The notes under the pieces: generated by a model | Told to the model about the DNA's origin: nothing | The model's input: only the letters and a program-made list of their open reading frames with translations | Database searches by the model: none | Program-made: the position numbers and the translations under genes | Shown: positions 21,061 through 31,600 of the stretch, one piece after another | Numbering within the stretch: position 1 is the stretch's first letter | How the letters are laid out: each line of letters begins with the position of its first letter | Source: Dysgonomonas sp. Marseille-P4677 | Lineage (GTDB): Bacteria > Bacteroidota > Bacteroidia > Bacteroidales > Dysgonomonadaceae | DNA length: 35,891 nucleotides | NCBI RefSeq assembly: GCF_016652235.1 | Contig: NZ_JAEPKU010000032.1 | Coordinates: forward strand, 1 to 35,891 | Direction: 5' to 3'

Positions 21061-23409
21061 TTTAGTATTTGGTTTATTGCTTAAATTCATTTTTAATACA
21101 CCACCTTTAGTAACACTTGCAAAAGGCATTTGTAATGTATTCATTTTCTTCCCATTCAAGTTGGTAGATTGTATATATATATTTTCAGGTTTATTATTCT
21201 CTGTGATAATGGTAAACTTATCACCTGAATAATAATCCTTATTTAACTGTATCTCAATCTTATCAAATAATGGTGTACCTAGTTGTAATCTCGGATTTAT
21301 TTCGGTCAATCCCTTTACATCGAATAATCCCATTGCCGCCATAACATACCAAGCGCCTAATTGACCTTGATCTTCATCTTGTCCATAGCCATATCCATGA
21401 ATACCGTCTGTTCCATAAAATTCATTGCAAATAGCACGTACCCATTTTTGGGTTAAATATGGTTTTCCAGAAAAGTTGAATAGCCATGAGATATGTAAAT
21501 TAGGCTGATTCCCATGATTATAGACCGCCTGAAGACCGGAAAACGCATTTAATGTAGTTCCTCCTCCAAAAATATCTTTTTGAGATATCTCGAAAATTTC
21601 ATTTAAACGCTGATTAAATTCGTCCTGTCCAACAAGCCCTATTAATTTTTCAATTTCATGTGGCACATAAAATGTATATTGTACAGCATTACCTTCTTGA
21701 AATCCAATCCATGGGGCAAATTTGTCGAAAGGTTCAAGAAATTTACCATCTACGGTTTTAGGCTTGATAAGCTTTGTTTCACTATCGAATAATCTCTGCC
21801 ATCCCTTTGAAAGATTCTGCAACAACTCATAATCATCTTTCTTTCCTAAACTCTTCGCGAACTGGGAAACTGCATAGCTACTGAATGCATATTCCATCGT
21901 ATGAGAAGTTCCGAAAGTAGAACCTTGTGTAGTCGTATTCATTACTATTTCCGGAGAGTATGGTGCAAATCCTTTCTCTACAAACAAACCCACGTCTAAC
22001 TTTCCTGCACCTTCGGGACGATTCTTACTTTCTATTTCGTTTTTCAACGCAGCTTCATATCCAAGATTCACATCAAAATCGCGAATACCTACATTATATG
22101 CTGCCGCTATTGCCAAACTTGTAAAGTTAGTTCCTACTCCTGAAACATACTTACTATTAGCTATACCGTCGCCAAGCCAACCAGTTTCTTTATATACAAG
22201 CAGTTGACTTTGAACCCAATCTGAATAATACTCTGGATAAGCAATTGACCAAAGCTGTGTCAAATTCCAAAAAGCACCCCATATTGCATCTGTATTATAA
22301 TGATTATGAATAGGTTTACCATCTCTCATAGCTATTTGTCCCACTTGCCCATTGTTCATCGGATAACTACCGTTAACATCACTTGCTAATCCTCGACCTA
22401 AAAGAGCATGAAAAAGGCCCGTGTAGAATTTTGTCTTATCGGCTTCACTCCCACCCTCTACATTAATACGGCCCAGATATTCATCCCACTGATTGAATGC
22501 GTTTCGTTTAGCTTGTTCAAAATCCGTAGTATTTGCTTCTGATTCCAGATTTTTCTTTGCATTCTCGATAGATGTATACGAAAGGCCTATTTTAACACTT
22601 ATCTGTTCTTGGCTATCGGTATTGTATTTTAAGGCCAAAGAAGCTCCTAATCCCCTGATTTCATCAGCTGCTATTAATTTCCCTCCTCTATAAAAAGTAA
22701 ACACTTTATCTGCGGCCTTATCTACTTTTGCATAGAAATACATCCTTACATCTGCTCCGGCCTGATATTTTTTCACATACTCAGGAGTTGTTACTACATA
22801 GCCTTCAATTGTATTATCATCTATTACTTTAATATATGCATCTCGTACATGTCCACTCTCGCCGAGTTGATTTCCTACATCAAAAACTATATATGAGTCT
22901 GATGATTTAGGAAATGTATACTTTTGGAATCCGACACGTTTCGTTGCTGTTAATTCAACTTTAATATCATATCTATCCAGAATAACAGAATAATAGCCCG
23001 CTGTAGCATATTCGTTTTTTTTATCAAAACCTGAGCGAAAACCACTATTTACATCATCTAATGATCCCGGTTTTGTTTTCAACTCACCCACAACCGGCAT
23101 CAACATAATACCTCCAACCTGAAATTCGTGAAGACAAGGAAATCCTTCAATTGATCCGTGAATATCTTCATAACCTACAGCCTCCCAACCGGAATGGTTT
23201 CCATAACTCCCATTTGTAGACGGACTTAATTTAGCCATTCCAAAGGGTAATGCTGCAGGTGTATAAAAGAACCATCGACTATGCGCTGTCCCTATATTGG
23301 GATTCACATACATTCTGGGAATTTTTATTTCACTGGCAACCGTTGAGATGCTGAACGTAAGCAATAATAAGCTCGTTAATAATTTTATAATATTTAATCT
23401 AAAATTCAT
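21049..23409 (-). CDS. GH92 alpha-mannosidase, periplasmic
   Basis: At 786 residues this is the usual length for glycoside hydrolase family 92, calcium-dependent inverting exo-alpha-mannosidases. A type I signal peptide ends near S-T-V-A-S (about residue 26) with no lipobox, so it is periplasmic. Family landmarks are YVNPNIGTAHSRW (about 35-47), PFGMAKLSPSTNG, the His/Asn-rich HNHYNTDAIWGAFWNLTQL substrate loop, STFGTSHTMEYAFSSYAVSQ and GYGQDEDQGQLGAWYVMAAM (674-693). In the last, DEDQGQ stands where many GH92 enzymes have N-D-D-x-G, so it belongs to a less typical subgroup. It probably trims mannan side chains or oligomaltose-like mannose stubs after import by SusC/SusD. It is the last gene of the operon. 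Confidence 0.9.
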   Translation of the reverse strand: MNFRLNIIKLLTSLLLLTFSISTVASEIKIPRMYVNPNIGTAHSRWFFYTPAALPFGMAKLSPSTNGSYGNHSGWEAVGYEDIHGSIEGFPCLHEFQVGGIMLMPVVGELKTKPGSLDDVNSGFRSGFDKKNEYATAGYYSVILDRYDIKVELTATKRVGFQKYTFPKSSDSYIVFDVGNQLGESGHVRDAYIKVIDDNTIEGYVVTTPEYVKKYQAGADVRMYFYAKVDKAADKVFTFYRGGKLIAADEIRGLGASLALKYNTDSQEQISVKIGLSYTSIENAKKNLESEANTTDFEQAKRNAFNQWDEYLGRINVEGGSEADKTKFYTGLFHALLGRGLASDVNGSYPMNNGQVGQIAMRDGKPIHNHYNTDAIWGAFWNLTQLWSIAYPEYYSDWVQSQLLVYKETGWLGDGIANSKYVSGVGTNFTSLAIAAAYNVGIRDFDVNLGYEAALKNEIESKNRPEGAGKLDVGLFVEKGFAPYSPEIVMNTTTQGSTFGTSHTMEYAFSSYAVSQFAKSLGKKDDYELLQNLSKGWQRLFDSETKLIKPKTVDGKFLEPFDKFAPWIGFQEGNAVQYTFYVPHEIEKLIGLVGQDEFNQRLNEIFEISQKDIFGGGTTLNAFSGLQAVYNHGNQPNLHISWLFNFSGKPYLTQKWVRAICNEFYGTDGIHGYGYGQDEDQGQLGAWYVMAAMGLFDVKGLTEINPRLQLGTPLFDKIEIQLNKDYYSGDKFTIITENNKPENIYIQSTNLNGKKMNTLQMPFASVTKGGVLKMNLSNKPNTKILR

Positions 23410-23428
23410 TGTATATCAAATCATTTAT

Positions 23429-24616
23429 TTATCTACTCTCCTTCTTTATTTGTGCTATCCTAGCGTAAAGTTCAGCCATACACGATTCGTCCAATATCCA
23501 TTTCGGCTGTTTTGACTGATCTACCCTTCCTGTCCAATCGTTAAAAAACAGCCCATTAGAATCTCGTGCATTTTCCCATGCCCAATCGCCAAGCTCGATT
23601 ATGGCATTTACATATTTAGGATTCTGGTCTATCTCATATAGTTCCTGATACCCTCGTAACAGAACAATTGTAAACCATGGCATATCCTTTACATATGGAA
23701 TCCCATCTTCGGTCTTACCAAAATAGTAGCTGTGACTACCTTCCGCAAGAGCTTTGGCTTGGTTCAGATATTTCTCGTCCTGCGTAATGTTGTATAATCG
23801 GACAGCTGACTGAATCATTGTTCCCGTATTGTAGGTATATGCGTGCTTTTGCACTTCTCCTGAAGGCAAATTTACTGTTGTCAGGAGGGAATTCCAAATA
23901 ATGTTTAGAGAATCATCTCTAAGGGTATTCATTACCCAATTATACGATTTTAGACCATAATCTAAATATTGTTGTTCCTTTGTCGCTTGATACAATTTGA
24001 GAGCCAATACCGTTGCTTTCCCATTCGAACAAGCAGGTTTCTGATCTCTAACACCTTCCAGCCAAGAAACACCACCACCAAAATCCTCACTCCATCCGCT
24101 TTCAATAAATGTCATTACCTCTTTGGCTTTATCGAGGTAAGTTTTATTTTGTGTAAGCTGATATGAATCAATATAATCGATTCCCACCAGACCATTATCA
24201 TCATAATATCTATCAACTTTTTCGAATCGGGATGGATAAGCCTGATATCCTGCAGGTGTACGTAATGTATCGTAATATTGTTGCTCTGCCATTATCATAG
24301 AATCCAGAAAAGTGCTGTATTTTTCTTTATCCAATTCCATGAGTACAGTTGTAGCAGAAAAAACACCACTCATTGGCCATAAATATGATACTTCCTTAGC
24401 CTGTGAAGGATCGCCCTGCATGTAGGTAAGATCCGGCTTATATGAATTTGGATAAAATTCTGAGAATAAACCATATTCATTAACTCTATACTTCTCCCAT
24501 ACAAGGTGATACACTTCTTCTGCTCTATCGAGATAGGGAGTCTCTTGTTTTTTAGTATCCTTACAGGCCGATAAAATCAAGCCTGTAAGAATAAATATGA
24601 TAGATAAATTTCTCAT
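23429..24616 (-). CDS. GH76 alpha-1,6-mannanase, lipoprotein (second copy)
   Basis: The lipobox I-L-S-A-C has its cysteine at residue 19 and is followed by K-D-T-K-K. That is less acidic than the surface-export signal of its neighbour, so it may stay on the periplasmic side (inference). The (alpha/alpha)6 endo-mannanase domain carries the catalytic Asp pair in RYYDDNGLVGIDYIDSYQLT (136-155; Asp-139, Asp-140). It also has LWPMSGVFSATTVLMELDKE (79-98), CSNGKATVLALKLYQAT and TYNTGTMIQSAVRLYNIT, all standard for family 76. These enzymes cut the alpha-1,6 backbone of yeast mannan. Fourteen base pairs separate it from the upstream GH76 gene. The two are distinct in sequence and not a recent duplication. 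Confidence 0.9.
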   Translation of the reverse strand: MRNLSIIFILTGLILSACKDTKKQETPYLDRAEEVYHLVWEKYRVNEYGLFSEFYPNSYKPDLTYMQGDPSQAKEVSYLWPMSGVFSATTVLMELDKEKYSTFLDSMIMAEQQYYDTLRTPAGYQAYPSRFEKVDRYYDDNGLVGIDYIDSYQLTQNKTYLDKAKEVMTFIESGWSEDFGGGVSWLEGVRDQKPACSNGKATVLALKLYQATKEQQYLDYGLKSYNWVMNTLRDDSLNIIWNSLLTTVNLPSGEVQKHAYTYNTGTMIQSAVRLYNITQDEKYLNQAKALAEGSHSYYFGKTEDGIPYVKDMPWFTIVLLRGYQELYEIDQNPKYVNAIIELGDWAWENARDSNGLFFNDWTGRVDQSKQPKWILDESCMAELYARIAQIKKESR

Positions 24617-24630
24617 GAAATCAATCGGTT

Positions 24631-25854
24631 TTAATTATTTTTTGTTTCATTATATAGAGCCAATAATCCATATGTTTCAACTACACACGACTGCATCAAT
24701 AAAGAATAATAACGACCTTGTTTTATTCCTGTCCAATCTTCATAGAAAAGACCATTATCCATACGCGCATTTTCGTACGCATAGTTTATATAATTATTAA
24801 ATACTTCGATATATTCTTCTACTGCCGGATAATATGGCTGCATATCAATGTATGCCCCCAATAGCTTAGTCGAAAACCACGGATCATGGTCTGGAAATGA
24901 CAGTACTCCGTTTCTTAGGCGCACAAAATAATCATAAGAGCCATTAGCTGAACGTTTAGCTTCATCTAAATATGTTTGATCTTTAGTTATTTTATAAAGT
25001 AATAATCCATTTTGCATCATTACCCCAGTATTGTAGGTCCATATTGTTTTGTTAATCTCACCTTTTACATTTTTGTCATTCCAGTAACAACCTGAATACG
25101 AATCGTAAAGATTATCCCTAAGCCATTTATATAGACTTTTTGCAAGATCAAGGACTTCAGCTTTTTCTGTCTCATTTGTAGCTACTTCATAATATCTCAA
25201 TAGAAACTGTATAGCATAACCATTAGAACATGTTGGCTTATTTGAATTCGGATTATCTATAATATTCTTCTCGCTCTCATTCCACCAAAGGGCTCCTCCT
25301 AATATATTATCTTGTCCACTTTTCAAAAAAGTAACAATTCGTTGAGCACGTTCTAGGTATATTGGTTTTTTAGTTATACGATAAGCATCTATTAAATTAA
25401 TACCCACAATGGAGTTATCGTCATAGAAGCGAGTTCCACCACCAACAGATCCGTTAGTAGATGATCCATATCCGCCAATATTATTACCTTCTGCCCCTAC
25501 ACGGAAATACTTCTCGAAACGATCGACCATTGCCTCATAATTTACGTCATATCCAAGTTCAGTAAGAACCGAAGCTGCACTTATAGTAGCATCGTAAGGC
25601 CATAAATAAGAATATCGGGGATCTCCTGCCTGTGCAGGCACACTTTCAAGGAATAGACCATTTCCATCATTTACATTGAATATTGGATATATAATATCGT
25701 ATATTTCTTTTGCTCTTGCTTTGTGATCCACTACAACATCTTCTTCCCCATCGTCTTCTATTGGCACTCTATGATATGGTTCTGAACCATCATCACAGGA
25801 AATAAACAGAAAGAAAATTATTGATAATATATAATAAAATATTTTTTTCATCAT
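24631..25854 (-). CDS. GH76 alpha-1,6-mannanase, probable surface lipoprotein (first copy)
   Basis: The lipobox F-I-S-C has its cysteine at residue 20 followed by D-D-G-S-E, which resembles the Bacteroidota surface-lipoprotein export signal. An acidic linker (E-D-D-G-E-E-D) spans 33-39. The family-76 domain contains YSYLWPYDATISAASVLTEL (81-100), the catalytic Asp pair in RFYDDNSIVGINLIDAYRIT (142-161; Asp-145, Asp-146), CSNGYAIQFLLRYYEVATNE and IWTYNTGVMMQNGLLLYKIT. It probably makes the first cuts in mannan at the cell surface, supplying SusD/SusC, while the second GH76 works downstream (inference). It lies 11 bp after the end of the frameshifted SusE-like gene. Confidence 0.9.
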   Translation of the reverse strand: MMKKIFYYILSIIFFLFISCDDGSEPYHRVPIEDDGEEDVVVDHKARAKEIYDIIYPIFNVNDGNGLFLESVPAQAGDPRYSYLWPYDATISAASVLTELGYDVNYEAMVDRFEKYFRVGAEGNNIGGYGSSTNGSVGGGTRFYDDNSIVGINLIDAYRITKKPIYLERAQRIVTFLKSGQDNILGGALWWNESEKNIIDNPNSNKPTCSNGYAIQFLLRYYEVATNETEKAEVLDLAKSLYKWLRDNLYDSYSGCYWNDKNVKGEINKTIWTYNTGVMMQNGLLLYKITKDQTYLDEAKRSANGSYDYFVRLRNGVLSFPDHDPWFSTKLLGAYIDMQPYYPAVEEYIEVFNNYINYAYENARMDNGLFYEDWTGIKQGRYYSLLMQSCVVETYGLLALYNETKNN

Positions 25855-25865
25855 TTATAGTTGTT

Positions 25866-27003
25866 TTACATTGGTACTATATTACTAAACTCATGAATCA
25901 TCATGTTATCTTTATTAGTATTGATCGAAATCGTCGCTTTTTTAAGATCCAGGCTACCTGACATTTTCCAAAGATGTTCCCATTGATCCCAATTAAACTC
26001 TCCTAACTCATAGAAGGAAAGAGGTTCTCCTCCTACTGGTCTTTCAGCGCTAATACCATCCATTCTACCCCAGCATTTTTCAACATCATTTACATTTGCT
26101 ATGAAATAATATCTTTCTTCGACCCAAGATAACCAAGAAGGTGGATTCGTTTGAGGACGATCAGCTGATACAAACTCAATTTTACAATTATCAGCCTTGA
26201 AAATACCATTGCCAACATACTTCAGATCACCTATTGTATTATAAGTAGCACCCCATATTGCACGTACTCCTTTTATTTTTTCTGTGGTCATTTTTAGGGA
26301 GTTGAAATTAATTGTGATTCGGTATACATCATCAGAAGGCTCAATAGAAAAATCACCTTCACCTTCCACTAACATCTCGTTTTGAAGATAATACCTTGAA
26401 TTCGAATCACCTGCTTTACCTTCCATATAAAGATTTCCATCCTGAGGAATTTTTGTATAAATGACAAATACACCCTCTTTGGACATTCTAAATTTCAATC
26501 CTTCTGTTCCTCCATTTTCACTAGCCGATCCCAATAGATATAAATCATCAGGAATATTATCTATTCCAGGACCTCTCTAGCAACACTTCCTTATGTAAAC
26601 CACCAGAATGTGTTACGCCTCCCTTAGATGTTCTGACAGTCCATATCACTTTTCCTTTAGACAATGGATTTATTCCTGCTTTTCGAGCAATCACACCCAA
26701 TTCTTCGGTTGTCATTCTTAGCTCTGGGTCTGTATTATATTCGCTTTTCTTTAAGTAAATCGGATTAGAGAAATCACCTCCTTCTTTATCAAATAAGACT
26801 TCATAAAGAACATATGATCCATCTTTTGCTCCCCCTCCTGACCAAGAGAAACGAATCTGATCAGAAGACTCAAGATCTACGTATATATAATCAGGTGAAT
26901 CCAATTCTGTCGGTATACTAAAATCTGTTGATAATGAATAATCATCATCACAACTGATAAATATTGTCAGTAATACCATTAATACTAAATATATTTTTTT
27001 CAT
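25866..27003 (-). pseudogene. SusE-like surface glycan-binding lipoprotein, frameshifted
   Basis: Two frames read as one SusE/SusF-type protein. The first (27003 to 26557) has the lipobox I-F-I-S-C (cysteine 18) then D-D-D, and an N-terminal SusE-like Ig domain including YVLYEVLFDKEGGDFSNPIY. The second (26534 downward) continues with GSASENGG, VFVIYTKIPQDGNLYMEGKA and further carbohydrate-binding-like strands to 25866. At the junction the frame KEVLLER runs into a stop, while the +1 frame continues PGIDNIPDDLYLLGSASENG, the normal wording in this family. One extra base in the AGAGGTCCTGG stretch (26566-26576) explains everything. No start codon with independent function precedes the second part; its TTG is internal. 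If real, the outer domains are lost. A sequencing error is the main alternative. Confidence 0.85.
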
Positions 27004-27021
27004 AAGATTATTCTTTAATTA

Positions 27022-28605
27022 TTACCAATTCGGATTTTGAGTTAGGTTTTTATTTAAGAATCTTTCATTCTGAGGAATAGGCCACAAATAATGTTTTTCC
27101 TTATCAAATTTACGTGATTCGACTTTTACAAAGCCATTTACAGAGCCTGATACATTACCTATATATGCACCGAGCGCATCGCCAGTCAATACTGTTTCGG
27201 CTATTCTCCAACGTATAATATCTTTCGTACGCAAACCTTCCAGCGCTAATTCAGATCTTCTTTCACGTCGAATAATTTCTTTTATATTCGCATTTCCAGG
27301 ATAATCAAGTGCTGATGATTGAGTGAATCCTGCACGCACACGGATATGCTTGATCGTCAAGTCCCAAGCAGCTTGATCCATTTTATTTAATTCTACTAAA
27401 GCTTCGGCATACATTAATAGAACATCAGCATATCTTATAAGGATATAGTTTAATCCTGACATATAGTTTGCACGATAAGAATTATCCCAATACTTTTTAA
27501 TATAATATCCTGTTGGTGAGGCGTCCGATCCTGCTCCATAAGCATCTTTAGATGGGTTTAATTCATGTAAACTGCCATCATTCATTGTATACGTATTTCC
27601 TTGATAAGCGATTGTTGCAGCCAGACGCGGATCTCGATTTGTAAACATATTGTTAGGATCATAACTTCCTGCCGGAGCATTTTCTATAGCATAACCATCT
27701 AAAGTAATATAGTTGTCAACCAATGATTTTAATGGAGCAATTTGCGTATAACCACCTAGTGATGGAGGTAGGAACTGATATTGAACTTGATGCTCCCTAT
27801 CCATCGGTTTATATTGGATATCCCAAATCACTTCTTCATTATTCTCATTATCAATTGTGAATAATCCTTCGTAGCTAGGAAAGAGCCTATATGGGCCATT
27901 ATCAATAATGTCTTTTGTCAGATTCTTGACATCCTCAAAGTTTCCGGCAAACAACTGGATTCTCGCTTTAAGTGCAATAGCAGCCCAATGAGTCAACCGT
28001 CCAGGCTCACTAGCCTGAGCAGTCGTAGGAAGTGCTTTTGCGTTTATAACGTCTTGCAAATCTTTCAATATATAATCTATAATAACATTTTTATCTGTTC
28101 TTGGAATTTCCTGAGATTCACTCATACTAATGGTTTTATCAGAAAAAGGAACATCTCCAAATTTACTTACAAGCTCGAAATATTGATAGGCACGCATTAC
28201 CTTCGCTTCAGCTGTAAATCTGTTTACCTCATCAGCAGTCAAACCTGTAGCCATATGTATATTATCCAATATCAAATTACAATACCTTATTCCTGTATAT
28301 CTACTATTCCAAACAAGTAATACATAACCATCGGCTGTAGAATAAGATCCGTTTCCGATTGATTGGGTATAGCCCAGCAACACTTTTACATAAGCATTAT
28401 CTGACATAGCATCAGCATATACAATCTCATCAGCACTGGCAACACCAGCATAACAAGAATTTATCATATTGTAGACTGCATTAGGTTTACCCCAATATTC
28501 TACATCTGTTGTACGATCATCAGGAGTTACATCCAGCCCTACACAAGAATAGGACATGAATGCCAATAATACAACTGTATATAATATTTTAAAATTTATT
28601 TTCAT
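27022..28605 (-). CDS. SusD-family mannan-binding outer-membrane lipoprotein
   Basis: At 527 residues this is a standard RagB/SusD protein. The lipobox S-Y-S-C (cysteine 21) is followed by V-G-L-D-V-T-P-D-D-R. The TPR-like helical core includes TAEAKVMRAYQYFELVSKFG and VPFSDKTIS (about 130-160), WAAIALKARIQLFAGNF and YILIRYADVLLMYAEALVEL. The C-terminal part ends with RRERRSELALEGLRTKDIIR, then HYLWPIPQNERFLNKNLTQN-PNW, the typical family ending. SusD proteins sit as a lid on the paired SusC channel and capture oligosaccharides. It starts 13 bp after the SusC stop. Together with the GH76/GH92 enzymes the likely ligand is alpha-mannan oligosaccharide (inference). Confidence 0.93.
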   Translation of the reverse strand: MKINFKILYTVVLLAFMSYSCVGLDVTPDDRTTDVEYWGKPNAVYNMINSCYAGVASADEIVYADAMSDNAYVKVLLGYTQSIGNGSYSTADGYVLLVWNSRYTGIRYCNLILDNIHMATGLTADEVNRFTAEAKVMRAYQYFELVSKFGDVPFSDKTISMSESQEIPRTDKNVIIDYILKDLQDVINAKALPTTAQASEPGRLTHWAAIALKARIQLFAGNFEDVKNLTKDIIDNGPYRLFPSYEGLFTIDNENNEEVIWDIQYKPMDREHQVQYQFLPPSLGGYTQIAPLKSLVDNYITLDGYAIENAPAGSYDPNNMFTNRDPRLAATIAYQGNTYTMNDGSLHELNPSKDAYGAGSDASPTGYYIKKYWDNSYRANYMSGLNYILIRYADVLLMYAEALVELNKMDQAAWDLTIKHIRVRAGFTQSSALDYPGNANIKEIIRRERRSELALEGLRTKDIIRWRIAETVLTGDALGAYIGNVSGSVNGFVKVESRKFDKEKHYLWPIPQNERFLNKNLTQNPNW

Positions 28606-28618
28606 GATATATCGATTT

Positions 28619-31600
28619 TTAGAATCTTAAATTTAAACCTATGGAATATACTCTAGCTACAGGATATGTACGTCCTCCTGCAGTTTCAGGATCGTAGCCA
28701 CCTTTCATATTATCAAATGTTAATGCATTCTGAACGCTTCCGTATACTCTCAACTTGGATATCATCATTTTTTTTGTCAAGCTCGCAGGAAGTGTGTAAC
28801 CAAGCTGTACATTTTTAAGACGTAGATATGCTGCATCTTGAATCCAGAAATCGGATTTTGCCGCATTATTCTGAGATTCAGTTCCTACAGTCAAACGGGG
28901 ATATGTAGCATCCGGATTAGATGGAGTCCAACGATCCATATGAAAATCAAAGACCGGGCCTTCATTGTTGTTATGGAAAGCTTCTACGGCTTCACCTCGA
29001 ATCCAGACACGTCTTTGTCCGACGCCTTGCCAAAACATACTAAAATCAAAGCCATTCCATTCTAAATTATAATTAAAGCCATATAAAAAACGAGGAAAAG
29101 AGTTTCCTAAAATATATCGGTCATCATCTTCTGTTACTACTTTATCTCCATTTTTACTTAGATATCTGATATCTCCAGGCTTAGGTGTTATTCCAGCTAA
29201 ATGCGGACCTTTTCTAACCTCTTCTTCATTTTGGAAGAATCCATCCCAACGATAAGCATAGTACGAATTGATGGGATATCCTTCTCTAACTATAGTAGTT
29301 ATATCATGACCTGAAATCCATTCTGTACCTTTTGTATCAAGAACCTTATTTTGACTATCAGATAAACTTCCAGACAGGCTATGTTTAAATGCTCCGGTAG
29401 AAAGATTGTATCTTGCTGATATTTCCCAACCTCTATTACGAACTTTACCCGCATTTTGAACAGGCGATCCTCCTCCATAGATACCTGGCATTGGTATACC
29501 TATTAGGATATCATTAGTTGTATTATTGAAAAAATCTGCAGTAAATGTCAGTGCATTATTGAGGAATCCCAAATCCACTCCGACATCAAACATTGATGTT
29601 GTTTCCCACTTCAAATCGGAGTTAGCGCTTCCATAGTTTGCTACATTAACAACCTTATCTCCAAAATTATAGCCATTATACACCGACACTGTTGCTTGAT
29701 ATAAATAATCTTCAATTCTGTTGTTACCCACAAGTCCCCATGAACTTCTTAGTTTTACTGAAGAAAGAATATTCTTTAAAGATTCTGAATAGAATTTTTC
29801 TTCCGATATTCGCCAGGCTGCCGACAAAGACGGAAACCAACCAGAGCGATTCCCCTTTCTGAATTTGGAAGACACATCGTCTCTAAGATTAAACTCAAAC
29901 AAATAACGTTCGTTGAAATTGTAGTTTAATCTCATAAAACCTGAATAGATGGACCATTCATTTCTCCAACCTTGGTTTCCTACTTTATCTGTCTGCGATC
30001 CACCCATCATATCATTTTCCGAATCTTCTGTAATCCTATATGTTTGGAAAGAATCGTTCCAGCCCCCTTCATACGAATAGCCCAGCATAGCCTTCAGATT
30101 ATGAGCTTCTGCGAATGTCTTATCGTAAGATAGTATTATGTTTGTAGATAAGTTTTGAGTTCTGCCCGAGTTTTCTGTCATTCTATTTTCCTGGTCTCCC
30201 GATCCCTCAAATATAATCGCTTTTCTATTCTCATGAACTCTGGAATTGACAATCTGCCCTGCAGCCATTCCTGACAATTTGAGACCATCAATTATCTTAT
30301 ATTCGGCATTCAGAACTCCTGTCAAATCATCATCCTGATTCTTGCGATAGCCACCTTCTTCCAAACGTTGCAATGCATTACTATTACTTCCTGCCGGATA
30401 ATTATAGCTTCCATCTTCTTTTTTTATAGAATAAATTGGAGGCATACGACTGGATTGCTCAATCAACCATTCAGTCCAATATGCATGATCTCTAATCTCA
30501 TTCCGCACATATGCTATGGATGCGTCAAACGACAAACGATCGCTGATCTTAGTATTTACATTTAAACGCATATTATAGCGCTGATGTCCGTATGATGGCC
30601 CCTCAAGCATACTACTATGATCCATGTAGCCAAATGAGGCTAAGTATTGGGTATCTGTACCACCACCTCTTACCGATAAATTATGGTTTTGTATTGGGGC
30701 AGTCGTTCTATAGATATCTTTCATCCAATTAGAATTCGGACCATTTTGTTTATAGTTAAGTATCTGTTCGTTAGAAAAGGGTGCCGGTCTTCCTGAATTC
30801 CTCATAGCCTCATTTCTTAATTCAGCATATTCCCAACTCTTTACAACATTTGGCATTGCTGTAGCTTCTTGTATACCATAGTTGAAGTCATAACTTATTT
30901 CGGCTTTACCAGCGCGACCTCTTTTAGTCGTGATCAAAACAACTCCATTTGAAGCTCTAGACCCATAGATAGCAGTAGACGAAGCATCCTTAAGAACCGA
31001 TATATTTTCTACGTCAGCCGGATTTACATTCTGAATATCGCTTATAATACCGTCGATAATAATCAGAGGTGTATTATCATTCAATGTATTAACTCCTCGA
31101 ACATTGATACTCAATCGGCTGCCTGGCTGAGAGTTATATTGCTGAATAGTCAAGCCCGGAGTCGTCCCTTGAAGGGCCTCAGCAATACTGGCAATAGGCC
31201 TGTTTTCTAATTCTTTGGTTGAAACTGTCGACACAGCACCTGTCAAATTTACTCTTTTTTGTGTACCATATCCTACAACTACAACCTCGTTATCAAAATC
31301 GAAAGTTTTCACATTAAGTACTATGGACAATTCTTTTCTACCTTTCACAGATATAGTTTGATTATCATAACCAACAAAGCTTATTTCTATGTTTGAATTA
31401 GGTTGAACCCTGAGAACAAATTTTCCATCAATGTCGCTAATAGTTCCATTCGTAGCATTACCAGACTCTTGGACAGTAGCTCCAATCGCAGGAGAACCAT
31501 CATCTCCTAATAGTATTGTACCCGTAATTTCGATTTTATCATTTTGTGCCCAAATAGGTTGTATCCCTATAATGAATAGAGCACAAATAATGAATACCCC

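Noticed and set aside
26535-26580. Programmed ribosomal frameshifting in the SusE-like gene
   Set aside because: No slippery heptamer or downstream structure is apparent and the family is not known to use frameshifting; a simple one-base insertion explains it.
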